This document shows positions 53,483-62,572 of a stretch of 64,000 nt of DNA, piece by piece. The stretch comes from Bacteroidetes bacterium HGW-Bacteroidetes-7 (GTDB lineage: Bacteria > Bacteroidota > Bacteroidia > Bacteroidales > UBA932). The notes under the pieces were generated by a model that ran no database searches, was not told the origin of the DNA, and saw only the letters and a list, made by a program, of their open reading frames with translations. Each line of letters starts with the position of its first letter. The stretch's first letter is position 1. The stretch lies in NCBI GenBank assembly GCA_002842465.1, contig PHDA01000006.1:1-64000 (forward strand), given 5' to 3'. The position numbers were made by a program, and so were the translations under genes.

Positions 53483-54502
53483 CTATTTGCTGTTTAGTTT
53501 GTAAGATTTAATCATCCGCGGGATTATTTCATTCAGATCACCTACAATTGCGAAGTCGGCAATCTGATGAATAGGAGCCGCAGGATCGTTATTGATTGAA
53601 ATTATCATTGCAGACTGGTCCATTCCGGCAGTGTGCTGAATCTGACCAGAGATTCCAACTGCAATGTAGAGTTTGGGTCTTACAGTAACTCCTGTCTGTC
53701 CGATTTGCCTTGCAGATTCCGCAAACCCGGCGTCAACAGCTGCTCTTGAGGCGCCAACCTCGGCACCGAGTACTGCAGCAAGATCGTAAAGAAGTTTAAA
53801 GTTCTCTTTAGAACCCACTCCAAAACCTCCGGCAATAATAATTGGGGAGCCTTTTATATCAATTTTTCGCTCCTCTATGTGTCTTTCAATAATCTCAACT
53901 ACAAAATCTTCATCTTTAAGAATAGCAGCAGTATCAATTACCTTTACCTTACCCTTTACTGCCACATCTAAAGGCTCCTTCTTCATTACTCCCTCTCTCA
54001 CTGTTGCCATCTGAGGTCTGCAATCAGGGTTTATAATTGTTGCTATAATATTACCTCCAAAAGCAGGTCTTATTTGATAAAGTAGATTTTTGTACTCTTT
54101 ACCACTTTTAACCTCTTTATGATCACCTATTTCCAAAGAGGTACAGTCAGCAGTCAGTCCGCTCACCAATGCGCTTGATACTCTCGGTGCAAGATCTCTT
54201 CCAACGCTTGTTGCTCCAAAGAGAGCAATTTGCGGATTCTCCTTTTTTAGAACCGATATTACAATTGAAGAGTATGGTAGAGTCAGGTAATGCTTTAGCC
54301 TTTTGTCTTCGGCAATATGAATTGTCTGAGCACCGTATTGGAAGAGTTCTTCCTTATGTTGAGCCACACTGTCACCTATGATAAGTGCCTCAACCTCACA
54401 TGAGAGCTCTTTTGCCAGAGAGCGGGCTTTGGTCAGAAGCTCAAGGCTTACATCAGCAATTTTTCCCCCCTCAGTCTCTATATAAATAAAAATATTGTTC
54501 AT
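53483..54502 (-). CDS. etfA: Electron transfer flavoprotein, alpha subunit
   Basis: The 339-residue subunit has an N-terminal Etf domain (NNIFIYIETEGGKIADVS) and the FAD-binding C-terminal domain (GQTGVTVRPKLYIAVGISG and VGDLNEIIPRM). Together with EtfB it carries electrons for the acyl-CoA dehydrogenase encoded next. The track start at 54526 overlaps etfB; ATG 54502 (MNNIFIYIE) is 16 bases after the etfB stop and matches the family start. Confidence 0.94.
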   Translation of the reverse strand: MNNIFIYIETEGGKIADVSLELLTKARSLAKELSCEVEALIIGDSVAQHKEELFQYGAQTIHIAEDKRLKHYLTLPYSSIVISVLKKENPQIALFGATSVGRDLAPRVSSALVSGLTADCTSLEIGDHKEVKSGKEYKNLLYQIRPAFGGNIIATIINPDCRPQMATVREGVMKKEPLDVAVKGKVKVIDTAAILKDEDFVVEIIERHIEERKIDIKGSPIIIAGGFGVGSKENFKLLYDLAAVLGAEVGASRAAVDAGFAESARQIGQTGVTVRPKLYIAVGISGQIQHTAGMDQSAMIISINNDPAAPIHQIADFAIVGDLNEIIPRMIKSYKLNSK

Positions 54503-54518
54503 ACTTATTGATTTTCTG

Positions 54519-55394
54519 TTATCCAATGGTGTGTGATGAGAATAGTTCTTTAATTAGCGAATCGATATCTTCGAATGATGAAGTGAGTATCTTTGACTCT
54601 TTGGCCTGATGCACAATGTTCTCAATCTTTTTCACCTTTGTTGGTGAGCCCGAAAGGCCGTAATGAATCTCATCTCCTCCAACGTCGGCAACACCCCATT
54701 CCGGGATTCTTAGATTTGCTTTTGCCTCAATAGGGAGGTAAGAGTTATGTTCGTTGTCCTGCTCCTCTGTAAATGTACGGGCATGTTTGTATTTCATCAG
54801 ATGTTTTGCGTGTCTTGGGCGGCAGTCAGGCGCAGTAGCATGAACAGTAATGACAGCAGGAAGCGGGGTTTTTACTGTCTCAACTCCTCTTTCAAGCCTT
54901 CTCTTAACAACAAGTTTCTCTCCGTCTAATCCGGTAATGTCTTCTGCATAAGTTACCTGAGGATAATTCAATTTCTCGGCAACCTGAGGGCCCACCTGCG
55001 CTGTATCACCATCAATAGCCTGTCTGCCGGCGATTACAATATCCGGTCCGATTTTTTTGATAGCCATTGAAAGAGCATAGGATGTGGCAAGTGTGTCTGC
55101 ACCTGCAAATTTACGGTCGGTAAGAAGTACTCCTCCGTCTGCTCCCCTGTAATATCCTTCACGGATTATTTCGGCAGCCCTTGGTGGCCCCATAGTCAGG
55201 AGCAACACCTCGCTTCCGGGGAAACGGTCCTTAAGTCTTAATGCCTGTTCCAATGCATTCATATCTTCAGGGTTGAAGATTGCCGGAAGGGCAGCACGAT
55301 TTACCGTACCATCCTCTTTCATTGCATTTTTCCCAACATTACGGGTGTCCGGCACCTGTTTGGCCAGAACAACAATTTTAAGTTTTTTTGTCAT
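54519..55394 (-). CDS. etfB: Electron transfer flavoprotein, beta subunit
   Basis: The 291-residue subunit shows LKIVVLAKQVPDT at the N-terminus, NPEDMNALEQALRLKD and the AMP-binding/ADP-binding segment AGRQAIDGDTAQVGPQVAEKL. It pairs with EtfA. The operon order is DUF3467-etfB-etfA-acyl-CoA dehydrogenase. Whether the complex bifurcates electrons cannot be decided from what I can see. Confidence 0.94.
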   Translation of the reverse strand: MTKKLKIVVLAKQVPDTRNVGKNAMKEDGTVNRAALPAIFNPEDMNALEQALRLKDRFPGSEVLLLTMGPPRAAEIIREGYYRGADGGVLLTDRKFAGADTLATSYALSMAIKKIGPDIVIAGRQAIDGDTAQVGPQVAEKLNYPQVTYAEDITGLDGEKLVVKRRLERGVETVKTPLPAVITVHATAPDCRPRHAKHLMKYKHARTFTEEQDNEHNSYLPIEAKANLRIPEWGVADVGGDEIHYGLSGSPTKVKKIENIVHQAKESKILTSSFEDIDSLIKELFSSHTIG

Positions 55395-55411
55395 ATTTGA
55401 TTAATGGAAGT

Positions 55412-55720
55412 TTATGCCTCGGCCGAATTATTACCGAAGTTTATTGGTACTTTATTAATAGGTTCGTTGTGAAGTTCTATTTCACCATATTGACTTTCGA
55501 ATTTGTCAATATTATCCTTTATGGCAAGGAGCAGTCTTTTGGCATGTTCGGCAGTCATAATTATCCTGCTGTGTACCTGAGCTTTTGGTACCCCGGGCAT
55601 CATTCTTATAAAATCAAGAATAAATTCACTGCTTGAATGTGTGATTATCGCAAGATTTGAGTAAGATCCCTGTGCCACATCGTTGCTCAATTCTATATTC
55701 AGTTCATTTTCAGCACTCAT
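55412..55720 (-). CDS. DUF3467 domain protein
   Basis: The 102-residue protein matches DUF3467 (GSYSNLAIITHSSSEFILDF, followed by a segment ending AQVHSRIIMT, and EHAKRLLLAIKDNI). The function is unknown. It is encoded 17 bases upstream of etfB on the same strand and divergent from valS. No signal or membrane segment. Confidence 0.9.
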   Translation of the reverse strand: MSAENELNIELSNDVAQGSYSNLAIITHSSSEFILDFIRMMPGVPKAQVHSRIIMTAEHAKRLLLAIKDNIDKFESQYGEIELHNEPINKVPINFGNNSAEA

Positions 55721-55746
55721 GTCCTTCGTATTTTTTTAGATCAACG

Positions 55747-55754
55747 CAAAGATA
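55747..55754 (-). promoter_or_regulatory. -7 element for the DUF3467-etf operon
   Basis: On the minus strand TATCTTTG (in TTATCTTTGCG) fits TAnnTTTG, 26 bases before ATG 55720. It is the same sequence as at the zapA operon. No clear -33 element in the opposite gap to valS. Confidence 0.5.
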
Positions 55755-55775
55755 AGATTTTTTCTTAATTGCTAA

Positions 55776-55808
55776 TTTGTTCACTTTTTTTAAAATTGAT
55801 TAACTTTG
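55776..55808 (+). promoter_or_regulatory. Bacteroidota-type promoter for the valS operon
   Basis: TTTG (55776-55779), 21 bases, then TAACTTTG (55801-55808). Both elements match the -33/-7 consensus with ideal spacing. The start would be near 55815, about 27 bases before the valS ATG. It is the best complete promoter in the window. Confidence 0.7.
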
Positions 55809-55841
55809 TAGTTTGTATTAAACATCACTCATTAACTCTAT

Positions 55842-58490
55842 ATGGAAATTTCCACAAAATACGACCCGTCACTTACCGAAGATAAATGGTACAAATTCTG
55901 GCTGGAAAAGGGCTATTTTCACTCTGAACCGAATGAAAAAGAGCCTTATACTGTTGTAATACCTCCTCCAAATGTAACAGGAGTACTGCATATGGGACAT
56001 ATGCTAAACAACACCATTCAGGATGTGCTGGTCAGAAGGGCAAGAATGATGGGCAAAAATGCCTGTTGGGTACCCGGAACAGACCATGCCTCTATAGCAA
56101 CCGAGGCAAAGGTTGTGGCCAAACTAAAGGAGATGGGACTCGAGAAGAGCAGTATTACCCGTGAAGAGTTTTTAGAGCACGCATGGGAGTGGAGAGAGAA
56201 GCACGGAGGCATTATTTTGGAACAGCTAAAAAAGCTGGGAGCATCATGCGACTGGAACCGTACAACATTCACAATGGATCCCGAATATAATAAATCTGTA
56301 ATCAATACCTTTATTCACTTTTATAACAAAGGGCTCATATACAGAGGTGTTCGGATGGTTAACTGGGACCCTGAAGGACAAACGGCAGTCAGTGACGAAG
56401 AGGTAATCTACAAAGAGACACCATCTAAGCTCTACTATCTTAAATACTTTATCTCAAATGACGGAAAACCGTCGGAAGAGTATGTAGAGATTGCCACCAC
56501 AAGGCCCGAAACAATAATGGCAGACACCGCAGTTTGTGTACATCCAAATGACCCGAGATATACAAAACTCAAAGGAAAAAAAGTATTAATTCCACTAATA
56601 AACAAAGAGATACCGGTAATTGAAGATGAGTATGTTCTAATGGATTTTGGCACTGGCTGTCTTAAAATTACCCCTGCACACGATATAAACGACTACGAGA
56701 TTGGAATCCGACACAATCTGCCAGTAATTGACATTCTTGATAACTACGCAAAACTGAACGAAAAAGCGCAGATTTTGATAGGTGAAGATAGGTTTGTTGC
56801 AAGAAAGAGGATTATTAAGATGCTTCAGGAGAGTAATCAACTGGTTAAAGAGGAGCAATACAGCTCTCCTATTGGCTACTCAGAAAGGACAAACGCTGTT
56901 ATTGAGCCAAGATTGTCACTTCAATGGTTTTTGAAGATGACAGAGGCTGCAAAACCTGCACTGGAGTATGTAATGAACGACACAATCAAGATTATACCTG
57001 ATAAATTCAAAAACACATATCGCCACTGGATGGAGAATGTGAAGGATTGGTGTATATCAAGACAGTTATGGTGGGGTCAGCAGATTCCAGCATGGTATAT
57101 GCCTGATGGAAAGATTGTTGTGGCAGTCGATAAAGATGAAGCACTGGCAAAAGCGAAACTAATCAATCCTGATTTGACAGAAAATGATTTGAAACAGGAC
57201 CAAGATGTTGTTGATACGTGGTTCTCATCATGGTTATGGCCAATTTCGGTATTTGACACTTCAAAGCCGGGTTTCCCCGATAAAAAACCAAACAGTGAAC
57301 TTGCTTATTACTATCCAACAAACGATTTAGTTACAGCACCGGAAATTCTATTCTTCTGGGTTGCTCGTATGATAATGGCAGGAAACGAGTTTTGTGGTGA
57401 TATTCCATTTAAAAATGTATATCTGACAGGGATCGTAAGAGATAAACAGGGCAGAAAAATGTCAAAATCGCTGGGAAATTCACCTGACCCCATTATGCTA
57501 ATGGAGAAATACGGTGCTGACGGCGTGAGAGTAGGGATGCTTTTATGCAGCAGTGCAGGAAACGACATTCTCTTTGACGAAAGTCAGGTGGAGCAGGGCA
57601 GAAACTTCTCAAATAAAATTTGGAACGCATACCGCCTTGTAAACGGGTGGACAATTGACAAAGATATTGAACAAAGCGCCCAAGCAGCGGCAGCGGTTAA
57701 ATGGTTCGATGGAATTCTCAGTGAGTCTCTTGAGACAATAACTGACCACTTTGAAAAATTCCGTCTCTCTGACGCCCTGATGCACGCATATAAACTTTTC
57801 TGGGACGATTTCTGTGCCTGGTATCTTGAGATAATCAAACCCGAATTTGGAAAAGGAATTGACAGTAAGACACATGAAGCCACGCTTGAACTTTTTGAGA
57901 AACTGCTTAGAGTTCTGCATCCATTTATGCCTTTCATCACAGAAGAGCTTTGGCAGCACCTTGCGAAGAATAAAAATCATGAAAGCATCATGATTTCAAA
58001 TATGCCGGAACCTGAAAACTACTCAAAGGAGTATGCAGCTGCATTTGAACTGGTAAAATCTGCAATTGTTAACATAAGAAACATAAGACAATCAAAGTCC
58101 ATCTCACCTAAAACAGAGCTAAACCTTTATGTAAAAGGAGATGTTGACAGAAACCTCTATTGCGTAATACAGAAAATGGCCAACATATCACAAATCGAAG
58201 ATATGTCAGCCAAGGATTCCGGGCAAACAGGAAACTCATTTATGGTTGGCACTTCAGAATTTTTTGTACCGCTTGAAGGTATGGTAAATGCCGCCGAAGA
58301 GTTAAGCAAAATTGAGACAGAACTTAAGCACCTCGATGGATTTCTTAAATCTGTAAATGCCAAACTTAACAACGAAAAGTTTATGGCAAACGCAGCAGAA
58401 AACATCAAAAACACAGAGCTTAAGAAGAGGGCAGATGCCCTCGAAAAGATTGCCAAACTATTAAAACATAAAGAGGAGTACAGTAAGTAA
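55842..58490 (+). CDS. valS: Valyl-tRNA synthetase
   Basis: The 882-residue class I enzyme charges tRNA-Val. It has the HIGH-type motif PPPNVTGVLHMGHMLNNT, an editing domain (about 190-320, ATTRPETIMADTAVCVHP), KMSKS in GRKMSKSLGNSPDP, an anticodon-binding domain and a C-terminal coiled-coil arm (about 820-882). Length is normal. It starts a plus-strand operon; its stop overlaps the next ATG by one base (TAATG). Confidence 0.97.
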   Translation: MEISTKYDPSLTEDKWYKFWLEKGYFHSEPNEKEPYTVVIPPPNVTGVLHMGHMLNNTIQDVLVRRARMMGKNACWVPGTDHASIATEAKVVAKLKEMGLEKSSITREEFLEHAWEWREKHGGIILEQLKKLGASCDWNRTTFTMDPEYNKSVINTFIHFYNKGLIYRGVRMVNWDPEGQTAVSDEEVIYKETPSKLYYLKYFISNDGKPSEEYVEIATTRPETIMADTAVCVHPNDPRYTKLKGKKVLIPLINKEIPVIEDEYVLMDFGTGCLKITPAHDINDYEIGIRHNLPVIDILDNYAKLNEKAQILIGEDRFVARKRIIKMLQESNQLVKEEQYSSPIGYSERTNAVIEPRLSLQWFLKMTEAAKPALEYVMNDTIKIIPDKFKNTYRHWMENVKDWCISRQLWWGQQIPAWYMPDGKIVVAVDKDEALAKAKLINPDLTENDLKQDQDVVDTWFSSWLWPISVFDTSKPGFPDKKPNSELAYYYPTNDLVTAPEILFFWVARMIMAGNEFCGDIPFKNVYLTGIVRDKQGRKMSKSLGNSPDPIMLMEKYGADGVRVGMLLCSSAGNDILFDESQVEQGRNFSNKIWNAYRLVNGWTIDKDIEQSAQAAAAVKWFDGILSESLETITDHFEKFRLSDALMHAYKLFWDDFCAWYLEIIKPEFGKGIDSKTHEATLELFEKLLRVLHPFMPFITEELWQHLAKNKNHESIMISNMPEPENYSKEYAAAFELVKSAIVNIRNIRQSKSISPKTELNLYVKGDVDRNLYCVIQKMANISQIEDMSAKDSGQTGNSFMVGTSEFFVPLEGMVNAAEELSKIETELKHLDGFLKSVNAKLNNEKFMANAAENIKNTELKKRADALEKIAKLLKHKEEYSK

Positions 58491-58906
58491 TGTATATATC
58501 AGAGACCATATTAGAGGTAAGGTATTACGAAACAGATCTGATGGGTATAGTGCACCATTCGAACTACATCCGCTATTTTGAGTGTGGCAGAAGCGATGCT
58601 TTGGCCAATCTGGGACTACCTATTCATGAGATTGAAAAGTTAGGCATTATGATGCCGGTTGTAAGTGTCACCTGTGACTACAAATTACCGGCAAAGCTTG
58701 GAGATAAGCTAAGAATTGTGAGCACAGTAAACGAATTACCAAAAGCAAGAATGATTATTGACACCGTTATTTACAACCAAGAGGGCAATACTGTTTGTGC
58801 AGGTTCTGTTACTCTGGGCTTCATTCATGTAAATAACCGAAGGCCAACAAGGGCTCCTTCCTTTATTATTGATATCTTTGCCAAATACTATAAAGAAAAC
58901 GACTAA
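58490..58906 (+). CDS. Acyl-CoA thioesterase, YbgC/4-hydroxybenzoyl-CoA type
   Basis: The 138-residue hotdog-fold protein has the family signature [22 protein letters not shown], with the Asp that acts in thioester hydrolysis. It hydrolyses acyl-CoA thioesters; the chain length preferred is unknown. It is translationally coupled to valS (one-base overlap) and 11 bases before tatA. Confidence 0.89.
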   Translation: MYISETILEVRYYETDLMGIVHHSNYIRYFECGRSDALANLGLPIHEIEKLGIMMPVVSVTCDYKLPAKLGDKLRIVSTVNELPKARMIIDTVIYNQEGNTVCAGSVTLGFIHVNNRRPTRAPSFIIDIFAKYYKEND

Positions 58907-58917
58907 ATTTTACAGAT

Positions 58918-59121
58918 ATGAACCATTTTCTACTATTCGGAACGCTTGGAGCAACCGAAATCATTATTATCGCGCTAATTGTTTTATTGCTTTTCGGCGG
59001 TAAAAAAATTCCCGAACTTATGAAGGGAATCGGTAAAGGTGTAAGGAGTTTCAAAGATGGGATGAAGGGCATTGAAGAGGAAATAAAAGAAGATAAAAGC
59101 TCCGAAGAGGAGAAAAAGTAA
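58918..59121 (+). CDS. tatA: Twin-arginine translocase subunit TatA
   Basis: The 67-residue protein has one membrane helix (about 8-23, [16 protein letters not shown]), the FGGKKIPEL hinge and an amphipathic helix with an acidic tail. It forms the pore part of the Tat system for folded proteins. TatC follows 12 bases later. No tatB gene is in the cluster, so this TatA may serve both roles. Confidence 0.94.
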   Translation: MNHFLLFGTLGATEIIIIALIVLLLFGGKKIPELMKGIGKGVRSFKDGMKGIEEEIKEDKSSEEEKK

Positions 59122-59133
59122 ACTGACCCCGCC

Positions 59134-59916
59134 GTGAGCAAAGAGATGACATTTTGGGACCACCTTGATGAACTGAGGGGAGTACTCTTCCGTTCTGCGA
59201 TTGCATTGCTTATAGCAGCAATCGTAATTTTTTTTAACAAAAGCTTTGTATTTGACACGGTAATTTTTGCACCTACAAGTTCGGACTTTATCCTTTATAA
59301 ATGGTTTGAACAGCTCGCAACCTTTACAGGAATTGCAGCCATGAATCCGGAGCCATTCTCTGTTAACCTCATAAACATTGAGCTGTCGGCACAATTTTTC
59401 ACCCACGTAAGCGTCTCATTAACACTTGCATTTATTTTAACTGTCCCTTATATTATATACCAGCTTTGGACATTTGTAAGTCCGGGACTGTATGAAAAGG
59501 AAAAAGCAGCTATAAGAAAGGCCTTTGCATTTGCCTCTGTGCTCTTTTTTATAGGGATTTTAGTTGGATATCTATTTGTTTTCCCTCTGACTGTAAGATT
59601 TTTAGGTACATATCAGGTTAGTGACTGGGTTCAAAATCAGATTTCTTTAAAATCATACATATCTATGTTTACATGGCTGATTCTTATTATGGGAGTGGTA
59701 TTTGAGATGCCCGCCCTTGCAGCCATTCTCTCAAGACTTGGAATAATTTCCAAAAGTATGCTCAGAAAATACAGAAAGCATGCCTTTACAATATTAATAA
59801 TAGTTGCGGCAGTTATTACTCCGAGCGGAGACGCATTTACCCTCTTTATTGTAGGGACACCGCTCTATTTACTTTACGAATTTAGCATACTTATTTGCCG
59901 TGATATCGATCAATAA
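59134..59916 (+). CDS. tatC: Twin-arginine translocase subunit TatC
   Basis: The 260-residue protein has six membrane segments and the N-terminal MTFWDHLDELRGVLFRS, plus YEKEKAAIRKAF after the second helix and ITPSGDAFTLFI. It binds twin-arginine signal peptides. The start is GTG 59134 (MSKEMTFWD); an ATG at 59146 (MTFWD) is an alternative. The loop insert at about residues 50-85 is longer than in Escherichia coli TatC, as in other Bacteroidota. Its 3' end overlaps the ABC-F start by 17 bases. Confidence 0.94.
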   Translation: MSKEMTFWDHLDELRGVLFRSAIALLIAAIVIFFNKSFVFDTVIFAPTSSDFILYKWFEQLATFTGIAAMNPEPFSVNLINIELSAQFFTHVSVSLTLAFILTVPYIIYQLWTFVSPGLYEKEKAAIRKAFAFASVLFFIGILVGYLFVFPLTVRFLGTYQVSDWVQNQISLKSYISMFTWLILIMGVVFEMPALAAILSRLGIISKSMLRKYRKHAFTILIIVAAVITPSGDAFTLFIVGTPLYLLYEFSILICRDIDQ

Positions 59917-61825
59917 CCTTACAGTCTCTTTTGGTGGATTCACCCTCTTTGACAATGTTAATTTCCACATTAACGAGAACGATAAAATCGGACTTGTCGG
60001 CAAGAATGGTGCCGGTAAGACAACTATTCTCAAGATAGTAGCAGGTATTATTGCTCCATCAGGCGGCGCTGTGCAGCAGCCATCCGAAATAACAATCGGC
60101 TATCTTCCTCAGGAGATGGAGTACTCAAAAAAGAGCACAGTTATTGACGAGACTCTCAAAGCATTTTCACATATAAAGACTATTGAAGATAGAATAGCCA
60201 AAATAAACAAAGATATTTGTGAAAGAACGGACTTTGAAAGCGACTCCTATCATGATCTTATTGTTAAGTTTAACGAATTAAACGACAAACTTAACCTTTA
60301 TGGAACTATCAACCCTCAGGCTCTGTCAGAAAGAGTGCTAAAGGGTCTTGGATTCAGCCGCAGTGATCTAACCAGAGAGAGAGCAGAACTCAGTCTTGGT
60401 TGGAACATGAGGATAGAGCTTGCTAAGATATTATTGAGAAAGCCCGATATCCTGCTGCTTGATGAGCCAACTAACCACCTTGATATTGAATCAATAAGGT
60501 GGCTTGAATTATATCTGCAGGGTTTTCGCGGAGCACTTGTACTTATTTCCCACGACAGACGTTTTCTGGACAGCGTAACAAACAGAACCGTTGAGATAAT
60601 GCTAGGCAAGATAAATGATTACAAAGTACCATATACAAAATACACACAGCTTAGAAGGGAACGTCTTGAACAACAGAAAGCTGCGTACGATAATCAGCAG
60701 AAATTGATTGAGAAGACCGAAGATTTCATAGAGAGGTTCAGATACAAAGCCACTAAATCAAATCAGGTTCAATCAAGGATTAAACAACTAGATAAACTTG
60801 ACAGAATTGAGGTTGAGGAGGAGGACAAAGCAAAACTTTATCTTAAATTTCCACCTTCACCGCGTTCGGGCAACGTTGCATTAAAATCTGTTGATGTAAA
60901 GATGTCATTTGGTCAAAAGTGCGTCTTTGATAAGGCCAACATTGTGATAGAGAGAGGAGAAAAGATTGCTTTGCTTGGTAAAAATGGCGAGGGTAAAACA
61001 ACCTTTATGAGGCTGATCACCGGAGAACTCACCCCTGTTTCAGGTAGAATTGAGTTAGGTCACAATGTTTCATTAGGATATTACGCACAAAATCAGGAAG
61101 ATTTATTAAGAAAAGAGGAGACGGTATTTGAAACCCTTGACAATGTTGCAACAGGAGATGTCAGAACAAAATTAAGGGACATTCTTGGTTCATTTCTTTT
61201 CAGAGGAGAGGATATCGATAAAAAGGTGGCAGTTTTGAGCGGAGGTGAAAAGTCACGCCTGGCAATGGCAAAACTGATGCTTAAACCATACAACCTTCTT
61301 GCGCTTGATGAACCTACCAACCACATGGATATCAGATCAAAAGATATTTTAAAACAGGCACTTCTTAAGTACGACGGTACACTTGTAATCGTTTCTCACG
61401 ACAGAGATTTTCTTGACGGACTGGTAAATAAAATTTATGAATTTAAAGATGGAGCAGTTCGCGAACATTTAGGTACATTTGAGGAGTTTCTTTCACGGAA
61501 AAACATAGAGAGCCTTGATGAGTTAGAATTGGAAAAATCTGCTTTAAAAGCCACTCCGGAAGCAAGACAACAGGAGAGTGTTGTGCCTGTTGACCATAAC
61601 CTAAAAAGAGATCAGGAGAGAGAGCTAAAAAGAAAGAAAGCAAAAATTGAAAAGTGCGAGAAACGCATTGAAGAGCTTGAATCAAAGATAGCATCAGCAG
61701 AAATCGAACTTGCCGATGTTACTGATGCTGTTAAAGCACTCTCACTTGTTGAGAGTTATGAGAAACTTAAAAAAGAGCTGAACAGTGAGATGGAGGAGTG
61801 GGAAAAGCTTCACAATAACCAATAA
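59900..61825 (+). CDS. ABC-F family ATP-binding protein
   Basis: The 641-residue protein has two ATPase domains and no membrane segment. Walker A motifs are GLVGKNGAGKTT and ALLGKNGEGKTT, signature motifs are LSLGWNMRIELAK (variant) and LSGGEKSRLAMAK, with an interdomain linker (about 250-310) and a C-terminal coiled coil (about 565-640). ABC-F proteins act on the ribosome, for example in rescue of stalled translation or antibiotic protection; which is not clear here. The GTG start (MISINNLTVSFGG) overlaps tatC by 17 bases. Confidence 0.93.
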   Translation: MISINNLTVSFGGFTLFDNVNFHINENDKIGLVGKNGAGKTTILKIVAGIIAPSGGAVQQPSEITIGYLPQEMEYSKKSTVIDETLKAFSHIKTIEDRIAKINKDICERTDFESDSYHDLIVKFNELNDKLNLYGTINPQALSERVLKGLGFSRSDLTRERAELSLGWNMRIELAKILLRKPDILLLDEPTNHLDIESIRWLELYLQGFRGALVLISHDRRFLDSVTNRTVEIMLGKINDYKVPYTKYTQLRRERLEQQKAAYDNQQKLIEKTEDFIERFRYKATKSNQVQSRIKQLDKLDRIEVEEEDKAKLYLKFPPSPRSGNVALKSVDVKMSFGQKCVFDKANIVIERGEKIALLGKNGEGKTTFMRLITGELTPVSGRIELGHNVSLGYYAQNQEDLLRKEETVFETLDNVATGDVRTKLRDILGSFLFRGEDIDKKVAVLSGGEKSRLAMAKLMLKPYNLLALDEPTNHMDIRSKDILKQALLKYDGTLVIVSHDRDFLDGLVNKIYEFKDGAVREHLGTFEEFLSRKNIESLDELELEKSALKATPEARQQESVVPVDHNLKRDQERELKRKKAKIEKCEKRIEELESKIASAEIELADVTDAVKALSLVESYEKLKKELNSEMEEWEKLHNNQ

Positions 61826-61837
61826 AAACAATAAGAA

Positions 61838-62572
61838 ATGGAGAGTAATTATATTTGCGGAATACACCCCGTGACAGATGCAGTATTAGGAGGTAAAAAG
61901 ATTGAGAAGGTTTTGTTTAAGCAGGGTATGGATAGCCCACACTTTAGAAACCTGATGGAGCTATTACAGGAAAAAAACATTTCAATTCAATTTGCACCCA
62001 TCGAGAAACTAAACTCTTTGACAAGAGCAAACCACCAAGGTGTAATTGCATTTCTCTCTCAAGTAGATTATGTGTCTCTTGAAGAGATGGTTGCAAAAGC
62101 AATTGAAAATAAGAAAAACCCTGTAATAATACTGCTTGACGGCGTAAGCGACGTAAGAAATTTTGGAGGAATTGCCCGTTCAGCAGAATGTGCATCAGCA
62201 GATGGCATTATAATGCCGGCAAAAGGGAGCGCAGCCATAAATGCAGAATCAATTAAGACATCCGCAGGAGCACTGATGAGAATTCCTGTAGCAAAAGTAT
62301 CAAACCTCAGGGAAGCAATATTTTATCTCTCACAAAGTGGTTTTCAAATAATTGCAGCAACAGAAAAGGCAGATAAAAACATTTACGATGCCGACTTTAG
62401 CAAAGCAACAGCAGTTATTTTAGGATCTGAAGATAAAGGCATATCTAAGTCATCTCTATCCCTGGCAAACGAATTGGTTAAAATACCTATAACGGGAGTA
62501 ACCGGGTCACTTAATGTGTCCGTAGCCGCGTCGGTTGTCCTGTTTGAAATTGTCAGACAGAGGATCGTTTAA
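61838..62572 (+). CDS. rlmB: 23S rRNA (guanosine-2'-O-)-methyltransferase RlmB (TrmH/SpoU family)
   Basis: The 244-residue protein has an N-terminal L30e-like substrate-binding domain (ICGIHPVTDAVLGGKKIEKVL) and a SpoU knot: LDGVSDVRNFGGIARSAEC, VILGSEDKGIS and IPITGVTGSLNVSVAASV. It methylates the 2'-O of guanosine 2251 in 23S rRNA. It ends the valS operon and overlaps another SpoU gene tail to tail by 20 bases. Confidence 0.92.
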   Translation: MESNYICGIHPVTDAVLGGKKIEKVLFKQGMDSPHFRNLMELLQEKNISIQFAPIEKLNSLTRANHQGVIAFLSQVDYVSLEEMVAKAIENKKNPVIILLDGVSDVRNFGGIARSAECASADGIIMPAKGSAAINAESIKTSAGALMRIPVAKVSNLREAIFYLSQSGFQIIAATEKADKNIYDADFSKATAVILGSEDKGISKSSLSLANELVKIPITGVTGSLNVSVAASVVLFEIVRQRIV

